A stretch of DNA of 64,000 nucleotides from an uncultured Pseudoteredinibacter sp. (GTDB lineage Bacteria > Pseudomonadota > Gammaproteobacteria > Pseudomonadales > Cellvibrionaceae): contig NZ_CANMSS010000007.1 of NCBI RefSeq assembly GCF_947500695.1, positions 224,117 to 288,116 of the forward strand, read 5' to 3'. The notes under the pieces were generated by a model that did no database searches, was not told where the DNA came from, and saw only the letters and a list, made by a program, of their open reading frames with translations. Below, one piece after another: positions 9,148 to 17,480 of the stretch; within the stretch, counting starts at the first letter, position 1, and every line of letters starts with the position of its first letter. The translations under genes and the position numbers were made by a program.

Positions 9148-9405
9148 ATGGAGTGTCGAGAATCTTGTGGCGCTTGCTGTATTGCTCCGTCAATAAAGCA
9201 GGCCATGCCAAATATGCCTACAGGCAAGGCTGCTGGTGAGCTGTGTGCTAATTTAGATCCAGAGAGCTTGCAGTGCCGTATTTGGGGGCAGCAAGGTTAC
9301 CCAGATTTCTGTCGAGGCTTTCAGCCAGATGTGGATTTCTGCGGTGAAAATCGAGATCAAGCCATGCAGATCTTAAGCTTGCTTGAAGTGCAGACTAGTG
9401 CATAG
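9148..9405 (+). CDS. YkgJ-family cysteine cluster protein
   Basis: This 85-residue protein carries the conserved cysteine pattern of the YkgJ/UPF0153 family: CRESCGACCIAPSI at residues 3-16, then Cys33, Cys43, Cys55 and Cys65. The cluster probably binds zinc or an iron-sulfur centre; the role is not established. Typical small stand-alone members are 80-90 residues, so it is complete. It lies between ggt and a DUF3144 gene, same strand, with no obvious functional link. Confidence 0.82.
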   Translation: MECRESCGACCIAPSIKQAMPNMPTGKAAGELCANLDPESLQCRIWGQQGYPDFCRGFQPDVDFCGENRDQAMQILSLLEVQTSA

Positions 9406-9480
9406 TAGGCCTGCTGCGAAAGTAATTATCAATAACAAGCCGCTGTTGAGCGGTGTGATCGTAAACTTGGGAAGAAAACT

Positions 9481-9762
9481 ATGGCGAAGTTGCCTGATGA
9501 ACAACGCGAAATTCATGCAAATTACACCTCTCAATTTATTGAGTTGGCCAATAAACTGAAAGATGACGGTGGTGATGTTCAGATCATCTCAGCAGCGCTG
9601 ATGAGCGCTTCTGGTGTATATGCGACTTATACAACTTCTGGCAATGAAGGCTATTTGCATGAGTCTGGCATTGAAAAAGTGACTCAGGTTTACAAAAATA
9701 ACCTGACCTTTATTCAGAATCTAAAGAAAGCTCAGGCCGAAGACGCTCAGGCCAATAGCTAA
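9481..9762 (+). CDS. DUF3144-like small cytoplasmic protein
   Basis: A 93-residue soluble protein with no signal peptide. The pattern FIELANKLKDDGGDVQIISA followed by a helix ALMSASGVYATYTTS resembles DUF3144 proteins, which are short, mostly helical and of unknown function. The start ATG follows a GGGAAGAAAACT stretch that could serve as a ribosome-binding site. Family assignment is by pattern memory only. Confidence 0.62.
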   Translation: MAKLPDEQREIHANYTSQFIELANKLKDDGGDVQIISAALMSASGVYATYTTSGNEGYLHESGIEKVTQVYKNNLTFIQNLKKAQAEDAQANS

Positions 9763-9841
9763 TACAGATTGGCCAGCTGCATAGCTGGCCATTGCTCACC
9801 TTCTTACATGGGTTAACCCAGCCTTCTTTGCGAGTACTATC

Positions 9842-10189
9842 GTGGCGCATCTGCTTTATCGTCTAAATCAACTGCCTGAAGATGAAATCATTGAAATACG
9901 CCAATTGCTCGATGATGCAGGTATTGAATATTATGAAACCAGTGGCGGCAACTGGGGGATTTCTCTAGCGGCTATATGGTTACATGACGACAGTCAACTG
10001 GAAGAAGCTAAGGAACATCTCGAAAAGTATCACCGTTATCGCGCGGAGGCTGCACGTCAGCAACCCGTTGAAAGCTGGTGGTCACATGCCCGTCGCCGCC
10101 CAATCAAGGTCTTGGCCTTTTCAGCTTTAATCGCAGCTTTGTTTTATCTCCTATTAGCGCCTTTCGTTGCCATGATGACCTCTGCATAG
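9842..10189 (+). CDS. DUF6164-like membrane-anchored small protein
   Basis: This 115-residue protein starts at GTG 9842 (AHLLYRLNQLPEDEIIEIR). The N-terminal ~70 residues form a small alpha/beta domain with a conserved-looking YETSGGNWGISLAAIWL segment, as in DUF6164 proteins, which resemble putative signal-transducing PII-like folds. A basic stretch (ARRRPIK) and one C-terminal transmembrane helix (about residues 90-112) follow, so the domain probably faces the cytoplasm. Function is unknown. Confidence 0.68.
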   Translation: MAHLLYRLNQLPEDEIIEIRQLLDDAGIEYYETSGGNWGISLAAIWLHDDSQLEEAKEHLEKYHRYRAEAARQQPVESWWSHARRRPIKVLAFSALIAALFYLLLAPFVAMMTSA

Positions 10190-10292
10190 TCAGCAGAATA
10201 TTGATTAACTGCTATGCTTACAGCATCGTTGACATTGGCTCGTGATTGATAGCTGAGCTGAAGGCCTTCTATTAAGTAAACAGGAGTTTGCT

Positions 10293-10592
10293 ATGGCGCG
10301 CGCTGTTATTTTGCTGCTGATCGTTTTAGGGCTGCAGTCCTGTGGTGAGTCAGGCCATGAGCATTTCTGCTCGAAATATCAATATCTTCATGGCAAGTTA
10401 ACCGAGCCAGGTGTGCTGCCCTTTCTGACTCTAAAAAAAATGCTACGTGAAGAGCTTAACGAGCCTGCTAAGCGTGAAGATGCCAAGATGGCTTTGTTCG
10501 TCATTGGCGATATAGAAAGAGGCCTCATTCGAGGCACTGAAAGCCCTAGAGATTACTGCCTACGCCGCAAGCGTTGGGAGGCCTACCGCTAG
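10293..10592 (+). CDS. Small putative lipoprotein
   Basis: A 99-residue product with a hydrophobic start and a lipobox-like LGLQSC ending at Cys17. The mature part is short, charged and has two more cysteines (CSKY, about 26; DYCLRRKRW near the end), which could form a disulfide. The ATG follows a good AGGAG sequence (10282-10286). No family is recognised. It ends 14 bp before the MITE-like element. Confidence 0.65.
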   Translation: MARAVILLLIVLGLQSCGESGHEHFCSKYQYLHGKLTEPGVLPFLTLKKMLREELNEPAKREDAKMALFVIGDIERGLIRGTESPRDYCLRRKRWEAYR

Positions 10593-10606
10593 CCAATGGG
10601 TGGCTA

Positions 10607-10795
10607 GGGCACTTCTGAATAATGCAGGTTTTGCTCAGCGGAGCTCGGAAGCGCTTAGCTACTAGACGCGCTTCACGCCAATGTCGTACTCTTCGTTGCT
10701 CCTTTTCGACAGGCGACCAGTCTGCCTTCAAAGCAGCGCCTCGATTACGATATTGACGTGAAGCCTGAGCAAATCTGCATTGTTCAGAGGTGCCC
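10607..10795. mobile_element. MITE-like element, 189 bp, with 31-32 bp terminal inverted repeats and TA duplication
   Basis: The left end starts GGGCACTTCTGAATAATGCA (10607-10638) and the right end is its imperfect reverse complement (10765-10795), matching at about 27 of 31 positions. Both ends are flanked by TA (10605-10606 and 10796-10797). Inside, a second inverted pair (GCTTCACG at 10669 onward and CGTGAAGC ending at 10764) is present. There is no transposase gene. The structure fits a non-autonomous derivative of an IS5-type element; IS427-group IS5 elements duplicate TA. It sits between a lipoprotein gene and the promoter of the arsenic operon. Confidence 0.75.
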
Positions 10796-10829
10796 TAGTA
10801 GCAAATTCATCAAATTGTCATATCTAGGG

Positions 10830-10858
10830 CTTTAAATATATGTTTTGGCGTATATAAT
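10830..10858 (+). promoter_or_regulatory. Promoter and dyad operator candidate of the GAPDH-arsJ operon
   Basis: A perfect TATAAT at 10853-10858 lies 36 bp before the GAPDH start; the -35 (CTTTAA, 10830-10835) is poor, as expected for a regulated promoter. A dyad ATATATG (10836-10842) / CGTATAT (10849-10855) fills the spacer and overlaps the -10. This is where an ArsR/SmtB-type repressor would bind. The operator role is inference. Confidence 0.45.
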
Positions 10859-10893
10859 GCGCCCCATATGTATCTAGCTTCGGAGGATGAGTG

Positions 10894-11898
10894 ATGGCAG
10901 TTAAAGTGGGAATCAACGGCTTTGGGCGTATGGGGCGGCTAGTGTTGCGCGCTGCCTGGCAATGGCCAGAGTTTGAGTTCGTACAGATTAATGATCCTGC
11001 CGGTGATGCAGAATGTTTTGCGCACTTGATGAATTTTGATTCTGTCCACGGAAGCTTTGATGGTAACTGTGTGGCCCAAGAACAATCCTTGTTGTTAGGC
11101 CAGCATCAGGTGGTCTTTACTCGTCAGAAGTCAATTGAGGCCGTTGATTGGTCGTCTTGTGATCTCGTTATTGAAGCCTCTGGAAAATTTAAGAGCCAGG
11201 CCAGCCTACAAGCTTACTTTGATCAAGGGGTGAAGCGGGTTTTGGTTACGGCGCCGGTTAAGGAGCCAGGGGTACTAGATACCGTATTGGGTGTAAATGA
11301 TCATTTATTTGATCCAGCTAAGCACCGCATTGTCACTGCGGCTTCTTGTACCACCAATTGCCTGGCGCCGGTCGTAAAAGTTATTAATGAATCTTTCGGA
11401 ATTGTGCATGGCAGCTTTACCACCATCCATGATATTACCAACACTCAAAGTATTTTAGATCAGGCGCATAAAGATCTGCGCCGGGCTCGCGCCTGTGGAC
11501 AGAGTTTGATTCCTACCAGTACAGGCTCAGCAACAGCTATTATGGAAATCTTTCCTGAATTAAAAGGGCGCTTAGATGGCCACGCAGTGAGAGTGCCTTT
11601 GGCCAACGCCTCCTTAACGGATTGTGTCTTTGAGCTGGCTAAAGATACAACGGCGGAAGAAGTTAATGAGCAATTAAAGCTTGCCAGCCAAACCCATCTA
11701 AGCGGCGTTTTGGGCTACGAAACACGACCATTGGTGTCGGTGGATTTTAAAACCGACCCGCGTTCCAGCATTATCGATGCCTTAAGTACTCGAGTCATTA
11801 ATTCTCGACATGTGAAAATCTACGCTTGGTATGACAATGAGTGGGGTTATGCGAATCGTAGTGCCGAGCTTGCTAAGATGCTTGCCCAGCACTGCTAA
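10894..11898 (+). CDS. ArsJ-associated glyceraldehyde-3-phosphate dehydrogenase
   Basis: A 334-residue GAPDH: the NAD-binding start [19 protein letters not shown] and the catalytic AASCTTNC with Cys152 are intact, as is the [11 protein letters not shown] end motif. Its partner, arsJ, lies 47 bp downstream. In characterised arsenic operons this GAPDH forms 1-arseno-3-phosphoglycerate from arsenate and glyceraldehyde-3-phosphate, which ArsJ then exports. The start is ATG 10894 after CGGAGGA; the GTG three bases earlier is less well spaced. Its context argues against a purely glycolytic role. A housekeeping gapA may lie elsewhere. Confidence 0.88.
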   Translation: MAVKVGINGFGRMGRLVLRAAWQWPEFEFVQINDPAGDAECFAHLMNFDSVHGSFDGNCVAQEQSLLLGQHQVVFTRQKSIEAVDWSSCDLVIEASGKFKSQASLQAYFDQGVKRVLVTAPVKEPGVLDTVLGVNDHLFDPAKHRIVTAASCTTNCLAPVVKVINESFGIVHGSFTTIHDITNTQSILDQAHKDLRRARACGQSLIPTSTGSATAIMEIFPELKGRLDGHAVRVPLANASLTDCVFELAKDTTAEEVNEQLKLASQTHLSGVLGYETRPLVSVDFKTDPRSSIIDALSTRVINSRHVKIYAWYDNEWGYANRSAELAKMLAQHC

Positions 11899-11945
11899 TC
11901 AATTGTTTTTGCGTTGCTTTACTGGGACTTTTCGAGGCTAGAAAG

Positions 11946-13133
11946 ATGAATAGCGGCATCCGCCAATATGCTCTGATCTGTGCGAACTACTGGGCTTTTA
12001 CCATCACTGATGGTGCATTGCGAATGTTAGTGCTTTGGTACTTTCATCAGCAGGGTTTTGGTGCTCTAGCGATTGCCAGTTTATTTGTGTTATATGAGCT
12101 TTGCGGTGTGTTCACCAATTTATTTGGTGGCTGGCTAGGTGCGCGAATCGGTTTAAATCAAACCATGAATTTGGGTTTGCTATTGCAAATTTGTGCGCTG
12201 GGTTTATTGCTGGTGCCAGCAGATATGCTGAGTGTGGCTTGGGTAATGATGGCTCAAGCTGGCTCTGGTATTGCCAAAGATTTAAACAAGATGAGCGCAA
12301 AGAGCGCCATTAAAAACTTGGTACCCCAAGATCAATTATTCCGGTGGGTGGCACGGCTAACTGGTTCTAAAAACAGTTTGAAAGGACTTGGTTTTTTTGT
12401 GGGGGCTGCGCTCTATCAATATTGGGGCTTCCAGCAAGCTTTGTTGTTGCTAATGGGATTGTTGTTAATCGCTTTAGTGGCAAGCTTACTGTTGCTCGAC
12501 AAGCAGCTAGGTCGCAGCAAGTATAAGGCGAAATTTACAGAGCTCTTCTCAAATAGCTCTGCCCTAAATCAGCTTTCTGCCGCCAGATTATTTTTGTTTG
12601 CTGCTAGGGATGTTTGGTTTGTTGTGGCTCTACCGGTTTCGCTTGCCCAATATTTTGGCTGGGAGCATTCGGCGGTCGGTGCGTTTTTAGCCGCTTGGAT
12701 TATCATTTATGGTGCGGTTCAAGGTTTTGTGCCGCAGTTACTAAAACAGCAAGATGCGGCTTCCAAACTGTGTTTTTGGGCTGTGCTATTGGCTACTCTA
12801 AGCTTTGCTATCGCATTGCCATTATTATTTTTAGCGGCGGATAATATTGCACTGTCGCAGATGTTACTGTTGTTGGGCTTGCTTGCCTTTGCCGGAATTT
12901 TTGCGATTAATTCGGCTTACCATAGTTATTTAGTGGTTGCCTATGCGCGTGCTGACGGTGCGTCTTTAGATGTAGGTTTTTATTATATGTCGAATGCGCT
13001 GGGTAGGTTGCTTGGGACGATCCTGTCGGGGTGGATCTTTGCCAGCTTTGGCTTAGCGGCTTGCTTATTGGCCTCTGCTGCCATGTTGCTAGCCGCAGGG
13101 TTATTGGCCAGAGGGCTGCCTAGTAGCGAATAG
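11946..13133 (+). CDS. arsJ: Organoarsenical efflux MFS transporter ArsJ
   Basis: A 395-residue polytopic inner-membrane protein of the major facilitator superfamily with about 11-12 hydrophobic helices. The loop SGIAKDLNKMSAKSAIK (about residues 108-124), then LTGSKNSLKGLGFF, is characteristic of ArsJ. It exports the unstable 1-arseno-3-phosphoglycerate made by the neighbouring GAPDH, giving arsenate resistance without a separate arsenate reductase. Gene order GAPDH-arsJ with a 47-bp gap is the usual one. No arsR, arsC or arsB was found in the window. Confidence 0.9.
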   Translation: MNSGIRQYALICANYWAFTITDGALRMLVLWYFHQQGFGALAIASLFVLYELCGVFTNLFGGWLGARIGLNQTMNLGLLLQICALGLLLVPADMLSVAWVMMAQAGSGIAKDLNKMSAKSAIKNLVPQDQLFRWVARLTGSKNSLKGLGFFVGAALYQYWGFQQALLLLMGLLLIALVASLLLLDKQLGRSKYKAKFTELFSNSSALNQLSAARLFLFAARDVWFVVALPVSLAQYFGWEHSAVGAFLAAWIIIYGAVQGFVPQLLKQQDAASKLCFWAVLLATLSFAIALPLLFLAADNIALSQMLLLLGLLAFAGIFAINSAYHSYLVVAYARADGASLDVGFYYMSNALGRLLGTILSGWIFASFGLAACLLASAAMLLAAGLLARGLPSSE

Positions 13134-13165
13134 CAGTTTACGCTTGTTGAAAAACCAGAACCCAT

Positions 13166-13197
13166 AAAAAAGCTCGCGAAATCAGCGAGCTTTTTTG
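13166..13197. terminator. Rho-independent terminator after arsJ, probably bidirectional
   Basis: AGCTCGC (13171-13177) pairs with GCGAGCT (13185-13191), with A-tract before and T-tract after. It lies between the convergent arsJ and a reverse-strand hypothetical gene and can serve both. Confidence 0.88.
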
Positions 13198-13216
13198 TTT
13201 TCTATTGCAGTTAGGC

Positions 13217-13576
13217 TTAAACCGGCTCTACGGTATAGCTCACTGCATTTTGGCGGCGCTTGTCACGAATTTTACGGAGCTGTCGTTGAGCTGGGATTTG
13301 CCATTGTGCAACGGTTTCAGATACGCAGTATCCGCGGCTTATTAGCGCATTAATAATGGCATTGGCTGCCCCTAAAGCTTGTTGGCAGCGGTGATAAGGG
13401 CCTTGGCTTTTTACTTTATGTGGCTGCTCATCGCTGATGCCCCCTAAGGCTATTAAGGAGTACAGGCCATCTTCTACAGGTTTAATGTGTAGCTCGATGC
13501 GTTTCCCTGATGCCGCTAGCAAAACCACAGATGTCCCTATTTGAGGTAGCTTTAGATAGTTAAGTCGCATAGTCAT
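13217..13576 (-). CDS. Hypothetical protein, 119 residues
   Basis: A small soluble basic protein with no signal peptide or membrane helix. The N-terminal half looks beta-rich (VVLLAASGKRIELHIK, then EDGLYSLIALGG), followed by a helix containing AANAIINALISRGYCV and a strongly basic tail (RQLRKIRDKRR). I do not recognise the family. ATG 13576 and ATG 13570 are both possible starts. The coding case rests on length, composition and a terminator placed just past its stop. Confidence 0.6.
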   Translation of the reverse strand: MTMRLNYLKLPQIGTSVVLLAASGKRIELHIKPVEDGLYSLIALGGISDEQPHKVKSQGPYHRCQQALGAANAIINALISRGYCVSETVAQWQIPAQRQLRKIRDKRRQNAVSYTVEPV

Positions 13577-14161
13577 TGCTTCTTTAGCTCGTTAAGTCAG
13601 CATCCCGCTGACCGATAAATTTATTTGTTAGCCAGGCCCTTCAATAGGCTCTCTTTATTGGCTGACAAATCCGCAGGCTTAAATTTAACTTTTGCTGCCA
13701 AATATCGGATTTTCCCTTCAAACCCCTGTAAAAATAAGGATATTGGCGTCAAAAAACACCTATAGCTTCACTCATCTCCGCGGAAGCGTCAAGTTTCAAT
13801 CACTCTATAGTTGAATGTTGAGTGTGTATATAAGTCTTTGATATTAAAAATAATATAGCCCAAAAAGTAGATTTATTTTTTATTGACTGGGCGACAACTG
13901 GTCACGGAACTGTTGCCCTTTGTGAACCAGCTAACATTTTGTATAGCCAAAATTTTGGCGCGCTCTGCAGCTAATTCGACTTTGAATGTTGGCATATAGA
14001 AGCTTGGAGCTAATTTGCGACAAAAGTTGTGCTTGGCTTACTTGTTCACGCGGGCGGAGAAGCTAGGAAGATAGCTGTTAATCCTTCTGAATTCGTCTAG
14101 AGCTGAAGGCATTAATTGAGTAAACTTGCGCCGTTTTAGCGGCCCTTCAATTGGAAATCTT
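13577..14161. other. 585-bp intergenic region between divergent hypothetical gene and tcdA
   Basis: AT-rich and without a convincing coding frame. It contains one perfect 14-bp palindrome, GCCAAAATTTTGGC at 13946-13959. A TTGACT hexamer at 13883-13888 has no good -10 partner. No RNA gene is recognised. Confidence 0.5.
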
Positions 14162-14950
14162 ATGCTCAGTGAATCCTACCGCCAACGCTTTTCCGGCATC
14201 GCTCGTTTATATGGCGATAATAGCCTGATTCAGCTGGCTTCCGCCCATATGATGGTCATAGGCATTGGCGGTGTGGGAAGTTGGCTGGCAGAGGCTTTGG
14301 CGCGCAGCGGGGTGGGTGAAATTAGCCTTGTTGATATGGATGAAGTTTGTGTCAGCAATATCAATCGCCAGGTGCATGCTTTGCAGAGTACGATTGGTCA
14401 AAGCAAAATTGATTTAATGTCGGCTCGGCTAAAAGATATTAACCCCGATATCCGCGTAAACTGCATCGATGACTTTTTAGATCAAGATAATATTACTGAG
14501 CTTGTTGGCCAAGATATTGATGTCGTTATAGATGCAATCGATTCGGGTAAGGTAAAAGCTGCCCTGATTGCGCATTGCCGTTCCCATAAGCAACAGGTGA
14601 TCACTTTGGGCAGTGCGGGTGGCAAGGTCAACCCTGCACGAGTAATCAGCGGGGATTTAAGCAAAACCATCAAAGATCCGCTGCTTGCCAGAGTTAGAAA
14701 AATACTCCGCCAGCAATACGGTTTCCCGCGCAACCCCAAGCGGGTTTTCTCTGTCGAGGCGGTATATTCACCCGAGCAGATGCGATACCCGGATGGTGAG
14801 GGAGGTTTTACCGAGCAAAAGCCGAAGCAAGATGCCGGGCAGGGCTTGGATTGCAGTGGTGGATTTGGCTCTATTACCATGGTGACTTCGGTTTTTGCCA
14901 TGCATGCGGCCACCCGAGCAATTGAGCGCTACCTAGAGCGTGTCCAATAA
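14162..14950 (+). CDS. tcdA: tRNA threonylcarbamoyladenosine dehydratase TcdA (CsdL)
   Basis: TcdA is an E1/ThiF-like ATP-dependent enzyme that cyclises t6A37 to ct6A in ANN-decoding tRNAs. Motifs are clear: VIGIGGVGSWLAEALARSGV (ATP-binding glycine loop), LVDMDEVCVSNINRQ and DAIDSGKVKAALI. ATG 14162 gives 262 residues, near E. coli TcdA (268); the TTG at 14126 would add 12 residues unlike the family. It converges with the CsdA-CsdE fusion 11 bp away. In E. coli, csdA-csdE-tcdA form the sulfur-relay system that supports this modification, so the linkage is functional. Confidence 0.92.
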   Translation: MLSESYRQRFSGIARLYGDNSLIQLASAHMMVIGIGGVGSWLAEALARSGVGEISLVDMDEVCVSNINRQVHALQSTIGQSKIDLMSARLKDINPDIRVNCIDDFLDQDNITELVGQDIDVVIDAIDSGKVKAALIAHCRSHKQQVITLGSAGGKVNPARVISGDLSKTIKDPLLARVRKILRQQYGFPRNPKRVFSVEAVYSPEQMRYPDGEGGFTEQKPKQDAGQGLDCSGGFGSITMVTSVFAMHAATRAIERYLERVQ

Positions 14951-14961
14951 TGTTAGAAGTT

Positions 14962-16596
14962 TTAGCTATTTGCTAATTTTTGAAGATGCTCAACTAAACT
15001 GTAAACGCCGTTGCTACGAGATGGGCTGAGATAATTTTTAAGCTGTAGCTCATCGATCGCTTTAGTGAAATCAAAGTCAGCAATTTCTTGGCTACTGGCG
15101 CCTTCTACCCAACTTAATATAAGGGCGCTAATCCCTCTGATCAGGCGGGCATCACTGTCGTGACGAAAATGCCAACGCCCATTATGTTGCTTTGCTTCTA
15201 GCCACAAGGCTGATTCGCAGCCAGGAATTAATAAGTGGGTTTGTTGAATATCTTTTTTAGTGCTTACCTGTTTACCCCAGAGGATTAACTGCTTCTGTCG
15301 CTGCTGCCAGCTTTTTGCCTGTTTGATTTCTGCCGCACGCTTAGCGTCGAGTTCATTCGAGCTAGGCTTGTCTTCGTTTTTAATTTGTTCTTGAGCACTA
15401 AAAAATTCAGCGCAGGCATTTACTAAAGCTTCGATGTCGTTAAGCTTGTTGTAAGGGGCGATCGAGGCGCGCAATAAGCTGCTTTGCCCTAGCTCTTGAA
15501 GCAATGGTTGGGTGCAATGATGCCCATGACGTACAGCAATGCCATGTTGGTCGAGATAATCAGCCAGCTCAATATTAAGTTCTTGTTGCTGCAGGCTAAA
15601 GCAAATGATCGCCGCCGGATTATCTGGCTGACTAAAAAGCGTAAGCTCTGAGAAATCAGATAATTTTTGATGGGCTTGCTCGCATAGAGCCTTAATGTGT
15701 TGTTGCATGTGTACAAGCGGCCACTGCTGAAAGAACTGCAGCGCAGCATCAAACGCAGCGACATTGGCAGTTGCTGGGCTGCCAGCTTCAAAACGATGGG
15801 GGGCATTTAAATAGCTGCTATTTTGCAGGCTGACTTGCTGAATCATTCCACCACCGCTGAGCAAAGGGGGGAGTTCATTAAGCCTTTCTTGTTTGCCATA
15901 GAGAATCCCCAGTCCTTCGGGGCCAAACATTTTATGGGCAGAAAAACAGAGGAAGTCACATTCTAATTCTTGTACATCAATCTGTTGATGTGCAATGGCC
16001 TGCGCCGCATCTACAATAAAGGTGCAATGTTCGGGCAGAAGTTTTTTCAATTCGCCAAGTTGGCTACTGCAGCCCATGGTATTCGAACAGGCGGTGACGC
16101 TGACAATGCGAGTTTTTTCGCTAATCAGCTGCTTTGCCGCTTGCCAATCCAGCTGACCATTTTTAATAGGTAGGAATTTTAGCGTCAGTTGTTTTTGCAG
16201 GGCTATCTCCTGCCATGGAATTAAATTGGCATGATGTTCTAGCAAGGAGAGAACAATTTCATCGCCCGCTTGCAACTTTGCTGCCAAGCCTTTGGCCAAA
16301 GTGTTTAGTGCGGCTGTGCAACTTTGGGTGAAGACGATATTGTTAGCATTTTCAGCGTTAATAAATTCTGCACAATGGTGACGACAGCTTTCTATGGTCT
16401 CTGTCGCGACTCGACTAAAACGGTGACTGCCGCGATGGGCATTGCCAATGGTAGATGAATAATAGGCGGAGATTGCCTCAATAACCGAGCTGGGCTTTTG
16501 GGTGGTTGCAGCATTATCTAAGTAATGAATGGATTCATCGCGAAGGGCAGGGAAGTGGCTTTTAAAAGTTTGCGGGTCAAAATCTCTTGTCTTCAT
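14962..16596 (-). CDS. Fused cysteine desulfurase CsdA and sulfur acceptor CsdE/SufE
   Basis: One 544-residue polypeptide joins two proteins usually encoded separately. Residues 1-400 form a class-V PLP aminotransferase fold: DNAATTQKP near 27-35, the PLP lysine Lys222 in FSAHKMFGPEG, and the persulfide-forming Cys361 in VRHGHHC. A charged linker (about 401-425) leads to a SufE/CsdE domain (about 427-544) with acceptor Cys460 in LIPGCESALWL, then HDSDARLIRGISALIL and YLSPSRSNG. Both active cysteines are therefore present. CsdE normally receives persulfide from CsdA; here transfer could occur in cis or within a dimer. tcdA adjoins it convergently. The reading frame is continuous across the joint. 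Confidence 0.93.
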   Translation of the reverse strand: MKTRDFDPQTFKSHFPALRDESIHYLDNAATTQKPSSVIEAISAYYSSTIGNAHRGSHRFSRVATETIESCRHHCAEFINAENANNIVFTQSCTAALNTLAKGLAAKLQAGDEIVLSLLEHHANLIPWQEIALQKQLTLKFLPIKNGQLDWQAAKQLISEKTRIVSVTACSNTMGCSSQLGELKKLLPEHCTFIVDAAQAIAHQQIDVQELECDFLCFSAHKMFGPEGLGILYGKQERLNELPPLLSGGGMIQQVSLQNSSYLNAPHRFEAGSPATANVAAFDAALQFFQQWPLVHMQQHIKALCEQAHQKLSDFSELTLFSQPDNPAAIICFSLQQQELNIELADYLDQHGIAVRHGHHCTQPLLQELGQSSLLRASIAPYNKLNDIEALVNACAEFFSAQEQIKNEDKPSSNELDAKRAAEIKQAKSWQQRQKQLILWGKQVSTKKDIQQTHLLIPGCESALWLEAKQHNGRWHFRHDSDARLIRGISALILSWVEGASSQEIADFDFTKAIDELQLKNYLSPSRSNGVYSLVEHLQKLANS

Positions 16597-16664
16597 AGCT
16601 GCTGCAGGTCTTATTCTCGCGCTTGGCTTGAGTTAAAGCGCAATTGTCTCACAGATTCGCTGGA

Positions 16665-17423
16665 TTATTTAAGGCCAAACAATGCACGGCTGTTAGCGCT
16701 GCTTTGCTCAGCAATATGATGAATATCTTGCTGGCGCAGATCGGCTAGGCACTGGGCTATTTCCAATAGATGTAGTGGGCTATTACTCTGACCTTGCTTG
16801 CCAAATAAGGGCATAGAGGGGGCGTCGGTTTCCAGTACAATTTTAGATAGCTGCAGCTTGCTAGCCATACGGCGAGTCTTTTGTGCCCGTGGATAGCTGA
16901 TGCTGCCGCCAATTCCAATCAACATGCCTTGGTCGATGTAGTTTTGGGCAAGCTCAATACTGCCGCTGAAGCCATGCACAACTCCACACAGAGGTTGCTG
17001 CTGTTTGAGAAGTGGGAGCAGTTCTTGTTGTGCTTTGTGGGCATGCAGAATAACGGGTAAGTTGCGCTCCCTGGCCTGCTGTAGCTGCCACTGCAGAGCT
17101 TCGATATGCAGTGGTGTGATACCTTTGCTGCCATCTAAGCCGCACTCACCAATCGCGATACAGTTCGGATCTTGCAAGGCTTGCTCAAGCTCTTTTTTCA
17201 GCGTGTGGAAGTTTTCCTCATCGACCCACCAAGGATGTAAACCGGCTGCCCAATAACAGCCATCGAATTTATTACACAAGGCTTGGATTTTGGGCCATTG
17301 CCTAGGCTCGGTGGCAGGGATGATGAGCTGGGAAATATGGTGTTCTTGGCATTGCTGCCAGAGCTGATCGACATTACTGAACTCAGGAAAGTCCAGGTGG
17401 CAATGACTGTCGATCAGCTCCAT
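16665..17423 (-). CDS. TatD-family metal-dependent hydrolase (YjjV-like)
   Basis: A 252-residue amidohydrolase-fold protein: the metal ligands are in DSHCHLDF (residues 5-12), GLHPWW near 62, GECGLDG near 95, the HAHKAQ strand near 127, and ETDAPSMP near 199. TatD proteins are magnesium-dependent 3'-5' DNA/RNA exonucleases and probably act in repair or RNA turnover. The short linker regions and the LHPWW and ETDAPSMP variants resemble E. coli YjjV more than TatD or YcfH, but the subgroup is uncertain. Confidence 0.88.
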   Translation of the reverse strand: MELIDSHCHLDFPEFSNVDQLWQQCQEHHISQLIIPATEPRQWPKIQALCNKFDGCYWAAGLHPWWVDEENFHTLKKELEQALQDPNCIAIGECGLDGSKGITPLHIEALQWQLQQARERNLPVILHAHKAQQELLPLLKQQQPLCGVVHGFSGSIELAQNYIDQGMLIGIGGSISYPRAQKTRRMASKLQLSKIVLETDAPSMPLFGKQGQSNSPLHLLEIAQCLADLRQQDIHHIAEQSSANSRALFGLK

Positions 17424-17480
17424 GATAGTCGCTTTATATAGATGGTAGCTTTAAGTGGCTAGTAGCATGAGATGGCAGGC

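Noticed and set aside
10546..10731. 61-codon reverse frame inside the MITE-like element
   Set aside because: It overlaps the lipoprotein gene end and terminal repeat; may be a remnant of transposase sequence but has no family match I can support.
10894..11898. Housekeeping glycolytic GAPDH
   Set aside because: Its adjacency to arsJ, 47 bp apart in the same direction, fits the arsenic-specific form better.
14482..14913. 143-codon frame antisense to tcdA
   Set aside because: A shadow of the well-supported tcdA frame, with no ribosome site.
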